Positions 42,628 through 51,865 of a DNA stretch of 60,117 nucleotides are shown piece after piece; the first letter of the stretch is position 1; each line of letters opens with the position of its first letter. Origin of the DNA: UBA9732 sp052170315 (lineage in GTDB: Bacteria > Spirochaetota > Spirochaetia > Sphaerochaetales > Sphaerochaetaceae); NCBI GenBank assembly GCA_052170315.1, contig JBQNAT010000014.1, positions 1 through 60,117 on the forward strand. The letters are read 5' to 3'. The notes beneath the pieces are model-generated. The model worked only from the letters and a program-made list of their open reading frames with translations, searched no databases and had not been told where the DNA came from. Position numbers and translations under genes: made by a program.

Positions 42628-44701
42628 CGTCAAAGAGCCCCGGGATATCCTCCCCTTCCTGTTTACCGCGGACAGAAGTCTCCGTCATTTCGGTTTCCGC
42701 CGTTTCAGCGTTTTCTTCTGCGCAGACCTGTGCCGAGGCCTCTTCCGAAAGGCTTTCGCCTACCGTTTTTGTTCCCGGCTCTGTAAGCTTGCAGGGTTTC
42801 AGCCTTATTGAGGCTATTTCCTTCTTTGTTATTATCACGCCTCCGGCCTTTGCGCCCTTTACAAGGAAATCCGAGAACAGGAAAGTGCTTTCCTTCGCAC
42901 GACTCGAGCCCTTGTAGGTAACGGTCACCTCGGCATTCTGAAGTATTGAAAGCTTCTTCAGAGACTGGCTTTCCGGTTCGGGAAGAAGCGCATAGGGCTT
43001 ATTCAGTATGAAACCGCTGAGCTTGCATCTCTTTATGTATGTAATTTTGGTTTTCCTGTCCAGATAGATTGCCGTGAACACAACATCCTCAAGACTTTCC
43101 TTGTCCGCAAGGCCGCAGTAGGCAATATCCTTCCCAACGAAAAGCCTGTCGGAAACATTGGTACTGTAGTAGGTGCCGTCCTTCTGAACAATGAGTATTT
43201 TGTCAAACTCGGAAACCTTCATAATTGAGTTTCCGGTCTTAACATTGATTCCCAGATAGCCGGTCATCGCGTCATATCTCAGGTCATTGTCGCGTTTTGC
43301 TACATCTCTTACGTCAACGATGTTGAAATCCGCAATTACCGTCTTTCTGGCATGCTCCCCGTTATCCAAATCAGCTTTTATATTTTCAAGAGTTCTTATG
43401 GAGTATTCGTCAAGATGCTCAAGATTGTAATCAACCCGCTTAATGCCGGCATTTATCTGGTCTATTTCCTCTTTGTTCTTTTCAATATCGAACAGCGATA
43501 TTCTGCGGATGGGTATCTTGAGCAGGTGCTCAATGTCATCATCTGATATCTCCCTTACAAGCTGGTCGGAATAAGGCTCAAAGCCTGTGCGAACTGCGCT
43601 TACAACAGCCTCCTGAGTCTTCTTCTGCTCGATTCTCTTGTACAGCCTTTCCTCTATGAAGATGCGTTCAAGCGTCCTTGTATGCAGCTTGTCAAAAAGG
43701 TGTCCCCTTTCAACCTCAAGTTCTTTTCTGGAAACCTCTATAATGTGGTCGGCATGGTATCTTATTACATCGCTCAGAGTACAGATTTGCGGGAGTTTGT
43801 TTCTTATAACAAGGCAGTTGACTGATATTTTATCTTCGCAGAGGGTGTAAGCATAAAGAGCGTCCACAATGTCCTTGGTATAGGTTCCCTTGGCAAGGGA
43901 TATCTCAATGTTCACAGTGTCCGCGGTAAAATCGCTGACGCTCTGTATTTTGAGCCTGCCCCGTTTTACAGCTTCCTCTATGGAATGAATCATCTTCTCG
44001 CTGTCAACGCCGTAAGGGAGCTCTTCTATTATTATCTTTTTTGCGTTGGACGTATCAAGCTTTGCTCTTACCGCAACGGAACCCAAACCGTCCTGATAGT
44101 CTGAAACATCTATGATGCCTCCTCCGGGAAAATCCGGAAGAAGACTGAAGGGCTCGCCCTTTATGGCGGAAATCTGTGCGTCTATCACTTCAAGCGCATT
44201 GTGCGGAAGTATCTTTGTAGACATGCCTACGGCTATGCCCTCTGTTCCCTGTATAAGGACTACGGGTATCTTGGCAGGGAAAACCGCGGGCTCTTTGCTC
44301 CTGCCGTCATAAGACTCCACATATTCCGTAATTTCAGGGTTGTAAAGGACCTTTTTTGTAAAAGGAAGAAGCCTGCATTCTATGTATCTTGCGGCGGCAG
44401 GGCCGTCGCCTGTCATGAAGTTACCGTAGTTGCCCTGTTTTTCTATGAAAAGGTCGCAGTTCGCGAGATTCACAAGAGCCGAGTATATTGAAGCATCTCC
44501 GTGAGGGTGATAGTGCATTGTGGAACCGACCACGTTCGCGACCTTGTTGAAGCGCCCGTCATCCATTTCAATCATGGTATGGAGAATCCTTCTCTGTACG
44601 GGCTTAAGGCCGTCCTCTATATCAGGTATTGCCCTGTCCTTTATGACATAGGAGGCATATTCTATGAAGTTCTGTCTGAACAAATCCTTTGCGTTTGCCA
44701 C
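42614..44701 (-). CDS. parC: DNA topoisomerase IV subunit A (GyrA/ParC family)
   Basis: Type IIA topoisomerase subunit that cuts and rejoins DNA. The active-site Tyr106 is in AARYIECRL. The N-terminal DIEDGLKPVQRRIL and HPHGD blocks are intact. The C-terminal domain is degenerate and has no GyrA box (QRRGGKG), which, with the ParE partner, favours topoisomerase IV over gyrase. The quinolone-region residues after HPHGD read ASIYS, so the usual Ser83 and Asp87 (E. coli GyrA numbering) are Ala and Ser. The last 50 residues are an acidic low-complexity tail. It lies 10 bases after parE. Confidence 0.92.
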   Translation of the reverse strand: MANAKDLFRQNFIEYASYVIKDRAIPDIEDGLKPVQRRILHTMIEMDDGRFNKVANVVGSTMHYHPHGDASIYSALVNLANCDLFIEKQGNYGNFMTGDGPAAARYIECRLLPFTKKVLYNPEITEYVESYDGRSKEPAVFPAKIPVVLIQGTEGIAVGMSTKILPHNALEVIDAQISAIKGEPFSLLPDFPGGGIIDVSDYQDGLGSVAVRAKLDTSNAKKIIIEELPYGVDSEKMIHSIEEAVKRGRLKIQSVSDFTADTVNIEISLAKGTYTKDIVDALYAYTLCEDKISVNCLVIRNKLPQICTLSDVIRYHADHIIEVSRKELEVERGHLFDKLHTRTLERIFIEERLYKRIEQKKTQEAVVSAVRTGFEPYSDQLVREISDDDIEHLLKIPIRRISLFDIEKNKEEIDQINAGIKRVDYNLEHLDEYSIRTLENIKADLDNGEHARKTVIADFNIVDVRDVAKRDNDLRYDAMTGYLGINVKTGNSIMKVSEFDKILIVQKDGTYYSTNVSDRLFVGKDIAYCGLADKESLEDVVFTAIYLDRKTKITYIKRCKLSGFILNKPYALLPEPESQSLKKLSILQNAEVTVTYKGSSRAKESTFLFSDFLVKGAKAGGVIITKKEIASIRLKPCKLTEPGTKTVGESLSEEASAQVCAEENAETAETEMTETSVRGKQEGEDIPGLFDDVER

Positions 44702-44711
44702 GTCCGCCTCC

Positions 44712-46523
44712 TCAAACCAGATTTTCCATTATGAAATCACGCCTTTCCGGCGTGTTGCTCCCCATGTAGAAGTTCATTGCCTTACGGGCCTCCGCAAGGC
44801 TGTCCATCGTGACGGGAATAAGCTTCATGTCCTCCCCTATAAACTGCCCGAATTCCCTGGCTGAAATTTCTCCGAGACCTTTGAAGCGTGTGACCTCGGC
44901 CCCACGAATCTGACCCATCATGTTGTCCCTTTCCTTCTCCGAATAGCAATAGGTGGTGACGTTCTTGTTCCTCACACGGAAAAGAGGCGTATCCAGTATC
45001 CAGACCCTGCCCGAATGTACCATATCCTCAAAGAAAGTGAGGAAGTACGTGAGAAGAAGAATCCTGATGTGATAACCGTCAATATCGGCATCCGTGGCTA
45101 TTATGACCTTGGAGTACCTAAGCCCTTCAATGCCGTTGTCTATGCCAAGCGCTGCCATGACATTGTAAAGTTCGGCGTTCTTGTACATATCCGACATTGC
45201 CATGCCGTTGGTGTTAAGAGGTTTGCCCCTCAGGCTGAAAACGGCCTGCGTCATTACGTCGCGCGCGGTATTAAGCGTACCCGAAGCCGAATCGCCTTCT
45301 GTGAGGAATATCATGGAACGCTCGCCCATGTCCGCATTATGCCCCGTCTGCCCAAGGTGGAACTTGCAGTCCTTCAGTTTTGGAATGTTAAGGGAAATTT
45401 TCTTCGCATTTTCCTTGGCTATCTTTTTTACCTCGGAAAGCTTTTTTCTTATGTTCTCGTTGGTAAGTATTTTCTGGTTAAGGAGCTGTGAAACTTCGGG
45501 GTTTTTATGAAGGAAATCTATTATAGCTTCCTTGACCTCGTTGATTATGGGCATGCGAACCTCGGTATTCCCCAGCTTGTTCTTTGTCTGGCTTTCAAAC
45601 ACCGGAGTCTGCACCTTTATTGAGACAGCTCCGACAATGCCCTCCCTGACGTCCTGGGGCGCCCATGTGTTTTTCTTGAAAAACTCCTTCACGCCGGCAA
45701 GTATGCCTTCCTTGAAAGCGGCCTGATGGGTTCCGCCGTCACTTGTGTACTGTCCGTTAACATAGGAAAAATAGGTCTCTCCGCTGAACTCACGTGTATG
45801 TGTGAAAGCAAACTCCAGGGCTTTGCTTTTGTAGTGGATTATTTCATAGATACCGTTGTCTTCAACTTCTTTTTCAAGCAAATCCAAAAGGCCGTGCTGG
45901 CTTTTGAAAAGCTTCCTGTTGTAATCAATCGTAAGACCGGTATTCAGGTAACAGTAATTGTTAAGCCTCTGGGTAATGAACTCGTCATTGAAGGAGTATG
46001 AACCGAAAATCTCCTCGTCCGGTATGAATTCCGTAAGAGTGCCGTCGGGCTCGTCCGTCTTTCCCTCTTTCTGGTCCGTGAGGAGCCCCTGCCTGAAGAA
46101 GGCCTCAAAGTAGCGCCCTTCCCTGACCGACATAACATGGAACCACGAGCTTAGCGCATTTACGGCCTTGGTGCCGACTCCGTTCAGGCCTACGCTGAAC
46201 TGGAAGACATCATCGTTGTATTTGGCGCCGGTATTTATTTCCGATACGCAATCTATGACCTTTCCAAGGGGGATTCCGCGTCCGTAATCGCGTACACTGA
46301 CCTTTTTGTCTTCAAGGCGTATCGTAATTCTGTTGCCGGCACCCATTATGAACTCATCTATACTGTTGTCAATGACTTCCTTCATGAGGACGTATATTCC
46401 GTCATCCACGTGGGTGCCGTTACCCAAACGGCCTATATACATACCGGGACGCAGCCTGATATGCTCAAGTGCCGACATGGTTTTTATTGCATTTTCATCA
46501 TAAACGGGTTTTTTCTCTGCCAT
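44712..46523 (-). CDS. parE: DNA topoisomerase IV subunit B (GyrB/ParE family)
   Basis: ATPase subunit of the type IIA topoisomerase. GHKL motifs are DNSIDE (about 52-57), RDYGRGIP and GLNGVGTKAVNALS. The TOPRIM domain shows LTEGDSASG, with Ser for the more common Gly after Ala, and ATDADIDGYHI. The 603-residue length lacks the gyrase insert. There is no Shine-Dalgarno sequence; TATAAT sits seven bases before the ATG, so it is probably leaderless. It is in an operon with parC and rluA. Confidence 0.94.
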   Translation of the reverse strand: MAEKKPVYDENAIKTMSALEHIRLRPGMYIGRLGNGTHVDDGIYVLMKEVIDNSIDEFIMGAGNRITIRLEDKKVSVRDYGRGIPLGKVIDCVSEINTGAKYNDDVFQFSVGLNGVGTKAVNALSSWFHVMSVREGRYFEAFFRQGLLTDQKEGKTDEPDGTLTEFIPDEEIFGSYSFNDEFITQRLNNYCYLNTGLTIDYNRKLFKSQHGLLDLLEKEVEDNGIYEIIHYKSKALEFAFTHTREFSGETYFSYVNGQYTSDGGTHQAAFKEGILAGVKEFFKKNTWAPQDVREGIVGAVSIKVQTPVFESQTKNKLGNTEVRMPIINEVKEAIIDFLHKNPEVSQLLNQKILTNENIRKKLSEVKKIAKENAKKISLNIPKLKDCKFHLGQTGHNADMGERSMIFLTEGDSASGTLNTARDVMTQAVFSLRGKPLNTNGMAMSDMYKNAELYNVMAALGIDNGIEGLRYSKVIIATDADIDGYHIRILLLTYFLTFFEDMVHSGRVWILDTPLFRVRNKNVTTYCYSEKERDNMMGQIRGAEVTRFKGLGEISAREFGQFIGEDMKLIPVTMDSLAEARKAMNFYMGSNTPERRDFIMENLV

Positions 46524-46530
46524 GACGCTT

Positions 46531-46536
46531 ATTATA
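46531..46536 (-). promoter_or_regulatory. -10 of parE with leaderless geometry
   Basis: A perfect TATAAT on the minus strand with predicted +1 at 46524, one base before the ATG. The -35 is weak. Confidence 0.55.
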
Positions 46537-46565
46537 ACAAAAATATCTTATTTATGAAGTAGCTG

Positions 46566-47246
46566 TCAAATCTGCATTAGAAGCATTCCAGCAACAATAA
46601 GCGTTTGTCCGCCTATGTAGGTGGTCATTACCATCATCTGTCCGAAAAGAGGCATCCTTACAAGACGGCGGAAAATGCAGTAGTCAGAAAAACAGAACAG
46701 GATTATCCCTAAAATTGAAAGGACTGACGCGATTACCGGCGACCCGTAACCCATTGTAGATGTAATGGAAACCGCTACAGTCCCCAGACCTAAAGCGTAG
46801 GGCATTAGCTTTGGAGCGTACTTGCGCGGGCCCAGCATCAGCTGACGGTAAAGAAAGTATTCAAGAACAAGGCAGACAAAGACTGAAATTACGGTTGAAA
46901 CGCGGTTGTGTCCGACATCCGCCTTAAAGAACCACAGCGCGTAAAAAACATGACCCGCAAGGAAACTTACCATACCCATGTAGAAAAATTTTTTGCTTTT
47001 GTCACGGGGAAAAAGCAGCAGAAGGTCACCGAGGGTATGAAATCCAAGGGTAAATACAACAAAAATCTGATTGTTGACACTCCTGAGGCTCACGGGAAGG
47101 AAGGAAAAGTAAACAACGCCCAGAAGAGGCATAAGAAATATCTTTGTAGCCGCATACAGGTGTGAATCCTTAAGTTTTATGGCAGTAAGGCAGAGTGTTA
47201 CCACAAGGAGATAAAGAATAACGGAAACTATCTGTCTGGTAAGCAT
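46566..47246 (-). CDS. YhhN/TMEM86-family membrane protein (lysoplasmalogenase-like)
   Basis: A 226-residue protein with about eight membrane helices. YhhN-family features are the conserved ATKIFLMPLL early segment, LGDLLLLFP with its Asp, LAGHVFYALWF, and the later FCFSDYCIFRRL with Ser-Asp. Characterised members hydrolyse the vinyl ether bond of lysoplasmalogens. Anaerobic spirochaetes can contain plasmalogens, so that activity is plausible but inferred. GGAGG lies upstream of the ATG. It is divergent from leuS. Confidence 0.78.
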   Translation of the reverse strand: MLTRQIVSVILYLLVVTLCLTAIKLKDSHLYAATKIFLMPLLGVVYFSFLPVSLRSVNNQIFVVFTLGFHTLGDLLLLFPRDKSKKFFYMGMVSFLAGHVFYALWFFKADVGHNRVSTVISVFVCLVLEYFLYRQLMLGPRKYAPKLMPYALGLGTVAVSITSTMGYGSPVIASVLSILGIILFCFSDYCIFRRLVRMPLFGQMMVMTTYIGGQTLIVAGMLLMQI

Positions 47247-47320
47247 GCTTTTCCTCCGGCCTGTATCTTAAGCGGTACGTTAAATACGATAAACCAGAAA
47301 AAGCCAATTAGCAACTTTCA

Positions 47321-47349
47321 TTGACGGAAAATGAGAATATATATAACAT
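47321..47349 (+). promoter_or_regulatory. promoter of leuS with near-leaderless geometry
   Basis: TTGACG, 17-base spacer, TAACAT, with predicted +1 about two bases before the ATG at 47358. Alternative -10 hexamers in the same AT-rich run (TATAAC, CATAAT) fit less well. No ribosome-binding site is seen. Confidence 0.5.
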
Positions 47350-47357
47350 AATCGGCT

Positions 47358-49886
47358 ATGAGCAGCTATCCATTCAGTGAAATAGAACCCAAGTGGCAGA
47401 CTTATTGGGCAGAGCATAAAACCTTTGCGGTAACAGAAGACACAACCTTTCCGAAAGAGAAAAGAGCCTACGTTCTTGACATGTTCCCCTATCCTTCCGG
47501 AGCAGGGCTTCATGTAGGACATCCGGAGGGCTATACAGCCACGGATATCTACAGCAGATACCTGAGGATGAACGGTTTCAACGTCCTTCACCCCATGGGC
47601 TTTGACTCCTTCGGACTTCCCGCGGAAAACTATGCCATACAGACGGGCACGCACCCTGCGATAACTACGGAAAAGAATATAAACACCTTCAGACGCCAGA
47701 TTAAGCGCCTTGGCTTCTGTTATGACTGGGACAGGGAAATTTCAACCTGCGACCCAAGTTACTACCACTGGACACAGTGGATATTCGAAAAGCTTTATGA
47801 GAAAGGCCTTGCCTATGAAAGCCAGGCTCCAATCAACTGGTGTCCCCACTGCAAAACCGGCCTGGCAAACGAAGAAGTCAAGGAAGGCAAATGCGACCGC
47901 TGCGGAACACAGGTTGTAAAAAAGAACATCCGCCAGTGGGTACTGAAAATCACTGCCTATGCCCAGAGGCTTTTGGATGACCTTGAGCTTGTAGACTGGC
48001 CGGAATCCGTAAAAATGATGCAGCGAAACTGGATAGGCAAATCGGAAGGCGCGTCGGTACTTTTCCGTATTAAAGACCTTGAAAACGATGCGGACGGTTC
48101 ACTTGAAGTCTTCACCACAAGATGCGATACCCTCTTTGGCGCCACATACATGGTCATCTCTCCCGAGCATCCTCTTGCAGATAAGCTCACAAAGCCGGAA
48201 ATGCGGGCCGATGTCTCCGCCTACATTAAAGAAGCGGCAAAAAAGAGTGACCTTGACAGAACGGATCTTGCTAAGGAAAAGACCGGTGTTTTCACAGGAA
48301 GCTATGCAATAAACCCGGTAAACGGCATGGAAATACCTATTTGGATAGCAGACTATGTGCTTATTTCCTACGGTACCGGAGCTATCATGGCCGTTCCTGC
48401 CCATGACGACAGGGACTGGGAGTTCGCCAAAAAGTTCGGACTGCCCATAATTGAAGTCCTCAAGTCGGAAAAAGACGTACAGGAACAGGCCTGGACAGAA
48501 GATGGAATACACGTAAACAGCGGGTTTCTTGACGGCCTGAACAAAGCCGACGCAATCTCCAAAATGCTTGACTTCCTTGAAGAAAGGCACATAGGTCACA
48601 GGACGGTAAATTTCAAGCTCAGAGACTGGATTTTCAGTCGCCAGAGATACTGGGGAGAACCGATTCCTCTTATTCACTGCCCGAAATGCGGAACAGTCCT
48701 TGTCCCCGAAAACGAGCTTCCGCTTGAACTTCCACAGGTTGCAAGCTACCAGCCTTCCGGCACGGGAGAAAGCCCTCTTGCCAACATTGAAAGCTGGGTC
48801 AACTGCGCCTGCCCCAGGTGCGGAGGTCCTGCAAGACGGGAAACAAATACAATGCCTCAGTGGGGAGGTTCCTGCTGGTACTATCTTAGATACATAGACC
48901 CAAAAAATAATCTGCGCTTTGTTGCTCCAGACAAAGAAAAATACTGGATGCCCGTAGACCTGTATATCGGAGGAACGGAGCACGCGGTTCTTCACCTTCT
49001 GTACGCAAGATTCTGGCACAAGGTTCTTTACGACCTTGGCTTTGTCTCCACTCCCGAGCCGTTTGCAAGACTTGTCAATCAGGGAATGATAACCTCTTTT
49101 GCATATCAAAGGAAAAATAAATCGCTTGTTGCCGTTGATAAGGTCATTGAAAAGGAACCGGGCGTTTTTGTTGACAAAGAAAGCGGAGAAGTTCTGGAAC
49201 GCGTTGTGGCAAAGATGTCAAAGAGCCTTAAAAACGTCATAAACCCGGACGAGGTCATTGCCCAGTACGGCGCCGACACCATGAGGCTTTATGAAATGTT
49301 CATGGGTCCCCTTCAGGTTTCAAAGCCGTGGTCAACAACGGGTATTGCCGGAGTCTGGCGTTTCATAGACAGAATCTGGAGACTGGGCGAAGAACTTGAG
49401 CTTACAGATGAGAAAGCTTCACACGAGATTATGAAAAGCCTTCATAAGACAATAAAGAAAGTTACGGACGATACCGCGACACTGAACTTCAACACCGCTA
49501 TAAGTCAGATGATGGTATACCTAAACGACATTTCAAAACTTGAAAAACTGCCCCGCGAAGCCTGGGAACCCTTTGTACTTATGCTGTCACCCTATGTCCC
49601 TCACCTTGCTGAAGAGCTATGGCAGAGGGCGGGTCATGATACATCCATTGCAAACGCCAAGTGGCCGGAATACAACGAAGCGCTTACGATAGATTCGGAA
49701 GTACAGATTGTAGTCCAGGTAAACGGAAAGGTAAGAGCAAAGATAATGCTTTCAAAGGATGCCTCCCGGGACGAAATGGTTCGTGCCGCAAAAGAGAACG
49801 AAAACGTTAAAAAGTACCTTGAAGACGCTTTTGTTCTTAAGGAAATAGTGGTTCCGGGAAAGCTTGTAAGCTTTGTTGTAAAATAG
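47358..49886 (+). CDS. leuS: leucyl-tRNA synthetase
   Basis: Charges tRNA-Leu. The 842 residues show the class I signatures HVGH (in GAGLHVGHPEGYTATD, about 50-65) and KMSKS at 619-623. The two CxxC-type zinc pairs (CPHC/CDRC and CPKC/CPRC), the CP1 editing domain and the C-terminal anticodon-binding region (VQVNGKVRAK) are also present. The ATG at 47358 lacks a Shine-Dalgarno sequence. A 28-bp tandem duplication follows the stop. Confidence 0.98.
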   Translation: MSSYPFSEIEPKWQTYWAEHKTFAVTEDTTFPKEKRAYVLDMFPYPSGAGLHVGHPEGYTATDIYSRYLRMNGFNVLHPMGFDSFGLPAENYAIQTGTHPAITTEKNINTFRRQIKRLGFCYDWDREISTCDPSYYHWTQWIFEKLYEKGLAYESQAPINWCPHCKTGLANEEVKEGKCDRCGTQVVKKNIRQWVLKITAYAQRLLDDLELVDWPESVKMMQRNWIGKSEGASVLFRIKDLENDADGSLEVFTTRCDTLFGATYMVISPEHPLADKLTKPEMRADVSAYIKEAAKKSDLDRTDLAKEKTGVFTGSYAINPVNGMEIPIWIADYVLISYGTGAIMAVPAHDDRDWEFAKKFGLPIIEVLKSEKDVQEQAWTEDGIHVNSGFLDGLNKADAISKMLDFLEERHIGHRTVNFKLRDWIFSRQRYWGEPIPLIHCPKCGTVLVPENELPLELPQVASYQPSGTGESPLANIESWVNCACPRCGGPARRETNTMPQWGGSCWYYLRYIDPKNNLRFVAPDKEKYWMPVDLYIGGTEHAVLHLLYARFWHKVLYDLGFVSTPEPFARLVNQGMITSFAYQRKNKSLVAVDKVIEKEPGVFVDKESGEVLERVVAKMSKSLKNVINPDEVIAQYGADTMRLYEMFMGPLQVSKPWSTTGIAGVWRFIDRIWRLGEELELTDEKASHEIMKSLHKTIKKVTDDTATLNFNTAISQMMVYLNDISKLEKLPREAWEPFVLMLSPYVPHLAEELWQRAGHDTSIANAKWPEYNEALTIDSEVQIVVQVNGKVRAKIMLSKDASRDEMVRAAKENENVKKYLEDAFVLKEIVVPGKLVSFVVK

Positions 49887-49889
49887 CGC

Positions 49890-49934
49890 GCCGCGCATAA
49901 GACTCCACGCATACGACGCCGCGCATAAGACTCC
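49890..49934. repeat. 28-bp period tandem duplication after leuS
   Basis: GCCGCGCATAAGACTCC occurs at 49890-49906 and again at 49918-49934. It lies between the convergent stops of leuS and the lipoprotein gene. Confidence 0.75.
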
Positions 49935-49950
49935 GCGCAAACAGAAAATC

Positions 49951-50688
49951 TCAGAGCAGACTCTGTCTGAAGTAGTTGTAACTTCTTCCGGCAGAGTCAA
50001 CTATTACTACAAGAACCCTGTCCAAATCTGTATTCAGGTAGCGGAAAACCCCTTCCGGAAGCTCAAGAGACCCCGTCATGTTTTCAGACGCGGGTATGCT
50101 TTGGTCCCTTAAAAACTCGCTTGTCCAAAGCCCGCAGGGGACGGCAAGACTCTCAATCCCGTAAAGCGAGACCTTCTTAACCGAAGTATCTCCCAATACC
50201 CCGTTTTGAATATCCCTTAAAAGGGAAACCTTCTCTATACATCGAAAATCATCAGTTTTTCTCTGTATTGTTTTTGAAAGCAGGCCGTAGTTCAGCCTCT
50301 GCGTCACCTGTCTGTCTATATTCATAAGCTCATTGACAACAGCCCCGTCGTTCTGGGAAAGAGTTATTTTCCCGCTTGACATCAGAGGTGTAACGGCACC
50401 TCCGAAGGGATTCATGTCACTTAGCGGATAAGCCGCAATAAGCACAGTCTCTCCGGCGGGAACTTTTAAAGACACTTTTCTCTGCTCCGGAGATATATAA
50501 AGGGATTTTATACCGTCTCCGCATGTCCATTTCAGCGTGTACCACAGCCTTTTTCCTGATACGTTTTCCCAGGGATGCTTAGGAATTGTTATTTCAATTT
50601 CCCTTTCAATTGGGATAACAGAGCAGGCTGAAAGCAACGTAAAGGTAAGGATAAAACATAAAAACAAAAACAGGTCTTTGGTTCTCAT
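49951..50688 (-). CDS. lipoprotein of unknown function
   Basis: The ATG at 50688 begins a lipoprotein signal peptide with lipobox LLSAC (Cys near residue 22), which favours it over an upstream start without such a signal. The 245-residue product has a predicted beta-rich N-terminal domain, then a mixed region. Gly and aromatic residues are frequent near the end (YNYFRQSLL). The family was not recognised. It follows the DUF4416 gene by 31 bases on the same strand and probably faces the periplasm. Confidence 0.75.
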   Translation of the reverse strand: MRTKDLFLFLCFILTFTLLSACSVIPIEREIEITIPKHPWENVSGKRLWYTLKWTCGDGIKSLYISPEQRKVSLKVPAGETVLIAAYPLSDMNPFGGAVTPLMSSGKITLSQNDGAVVNELMNIDRQVTQRLNYGLLSKTIQRKTDDFRCIEKVSLLRDIQNGVLGDTSVKKVSLYGIESLAVPCGLWTSEFLRDQSIPASENMTGSLELPEGVFRYLNTDLDRVLVVIVDSAGRSYNYFRQSLL

Positions 50689-50719
50689 GCCTTTCAATAC
50701 AGAAAAAGTGCGGATTCCG

Positions 50720-51250
50720 TTAAGGGTTTTTAAGAATTTTCTTGTATTTTTCCCTGAAATCCCTAAGAACAGACCGGATTTCATCACTGCTGTAATCCGC
50801 ATAGGACCACGGAAGCCTTATGAAAGCTCCTCCTTGATAGATAAGGGTTGTCTCCGCATAAATGCCGTCTTTAAGCGGTATCCTGTGCGAGCGCTCCTTA
50901 CAGGTTGCAAGAATGAAGCCTGAAAGCGAAAGAAGACCCGGGTCAATATTCACAGTACGCCCTCCGGTTTCAGAAACAAAACATTTTTCAAGACTGTTCG
51001 TAAGCGTTTTTATATCCGCAAGCGTTGAAGGGTCAACAAGTTCCCTGAACATGAGAAGATATCGCACCGGGTGAGAGCCCATTTCGCTGTCATAGTAATC
51101 CGTGTACGGAAAATCCATAACCGGACTCTGAATCTCAAGAGGGCCGAAATTCTCCGTCAGAACGGAGATAAGCTCTTCATGACGGTTCTCGCATGAAGAC
51201 AGTATACCCATAACAAGAGCGCGTTTTTGAAATTCCTTCGCAGAAGCCAT
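50720..51250 (-). CDS. DUF4416 family protein
   Basis: A 176-residue cytoplasmic protein matching DUF4416 by length and by the blocks FPYTDYYDSEMG (47-58), KRVNIDPGLLSLS-like TVNIDPGLLSLSGF (about 97-110) and the late YADYSSDEIRSVLRDFRE (about 148-165). The function of the family is unknown. A perfect TTGACA lies 28-34 bases upstream, and the predicted +1 falls at the ATG, with no ribosome-binding site. Divergent from pth. Confidence 0.85.
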   Translation of the reverse strand: MASAKEFQKRALVMGILSSCENRHEELISVLTENFGPLEIQSPVMDFPYTDYYDSEMGSHPVRYLLMFRELVDPSTLADIKTLTNSLEKCFVSETGGRTVNIDPGLLSLSGFILATCKERSHRIPLKDGIYAETTLIYQGGAFIRLPWSYADYSSDEIRSVLRDFREKYKKILKNP

Positions 51251-51255
51251 GGTTC

Positions 51256-51284
51256 ATTTTTGCCCCTTTAAAGACAATTGTCAA
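51256..51284 (-). promoter_or_regulatory. promoter of the DUF4416-lipoprotein operon, leaderless geometry
   Basis: TTGACA, 17-base spacer, AAAAAT on the minus strand. The -10 is poor, but the -35 is perfect. Predicted +1 is within one base of the ATG at 51250. Confidence 0.5.
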
Positions 51285-51290
51285 CTTTCC

Positions 51291-51320
51291 TTGCCTAAGA
51301 GCGCAAATGAGGTCTATCAT
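51291..51320 (+). promoter_or_regulatory. promoter of pth with leaderless geometry
   Basis: TTGCCT, 18-base spacer, TATCAT. Predicted +1 equals the A of the ATG at 51327, and there is no ribosome-binding site in the preceding bases. Confidence 0.6.
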
Positions 51321-51326
51321 TGAATT

Positions 51327-51848
51327 ATGCCAAAAATGATAGTCTTCCTGGGTAATCCGGGAACTCAATACAGACAGACCAGACACAATGTCGGTCAGCG
51401 AGTTTGCGGCGCGCTGGAAAAGAAAGGCGCAATAACAGGCTCATGGCAGTCAAAATTTCACGCCCTTTATGAAAAACAGGGAGACATCGTATTTCTTAAA
51501 CCTCAGACATTCATGAACGAAAGCGGCATTTCAATACAGGAAGCCTCAAAATTCTACGGAATCGCGCCGGAGGATATACTTGTAGTGCATGACGACATTG
51601 AGCTGCCGTTCGGGAAGGTTGTGCTTCAGCTGGGCGGAGGCATGGCGGGACACAACGGATTAAAATCTGCAAAACAACATCTTGGCACGGAGCGGTTTCA
51701 GAGGCTGAGAATAGGCGTTGGAAGACCACAGGATAAAACGCAGGTAGCTTATTTTGTACTTGGAAGATTCTCGCCGCTTGAGGAGAAAATGCTTGAAGAT
51801 GTCCTTAATGAAGCAGTGGAAACTGTTCTGAGATACATGGTAAAATAG
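51327..51848 (+). CDS. pth: peptidyl-tRNA hydrolase
   Basis: Releases tRNA from dropped-off peptidyl-tRNA. The 173 residues include GNPGTQYRQTRHN with catalytic His20, KPQTFMN (about 58-64), VVHDDIELPFG and the GGGMAGHNGLKS loop. It is slightly shorter than the 185-195 usual in E. coli-type enzymes. It is followed after a few bases by the large GH13 gene. Confidence 0.96.
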   Translation: MPKMIVFLGNPGTQYRQTRHNVGQRVCGALEKKGAITGSWQSKFHALYEKQGDIVFLKPQTFMNESGISIQEASKFYGIAPEDILVVHDDIELPFGKVVLQLGGGMAGHNGLKSAKQHLGTERFQRLRIGVGRPQDKTQVAYFVLGRFSPLEEKMLEDVLNEAVETVLRYMVK

Positions 51849-51865
51849 CGTTGGGGAGAATGTAT

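Noticed and set aside
48099..49109. 336-codon minus-strand open frame
   Set aside because: Completely antisense to leuS, whose catalytic motifs are read on the plus strand.
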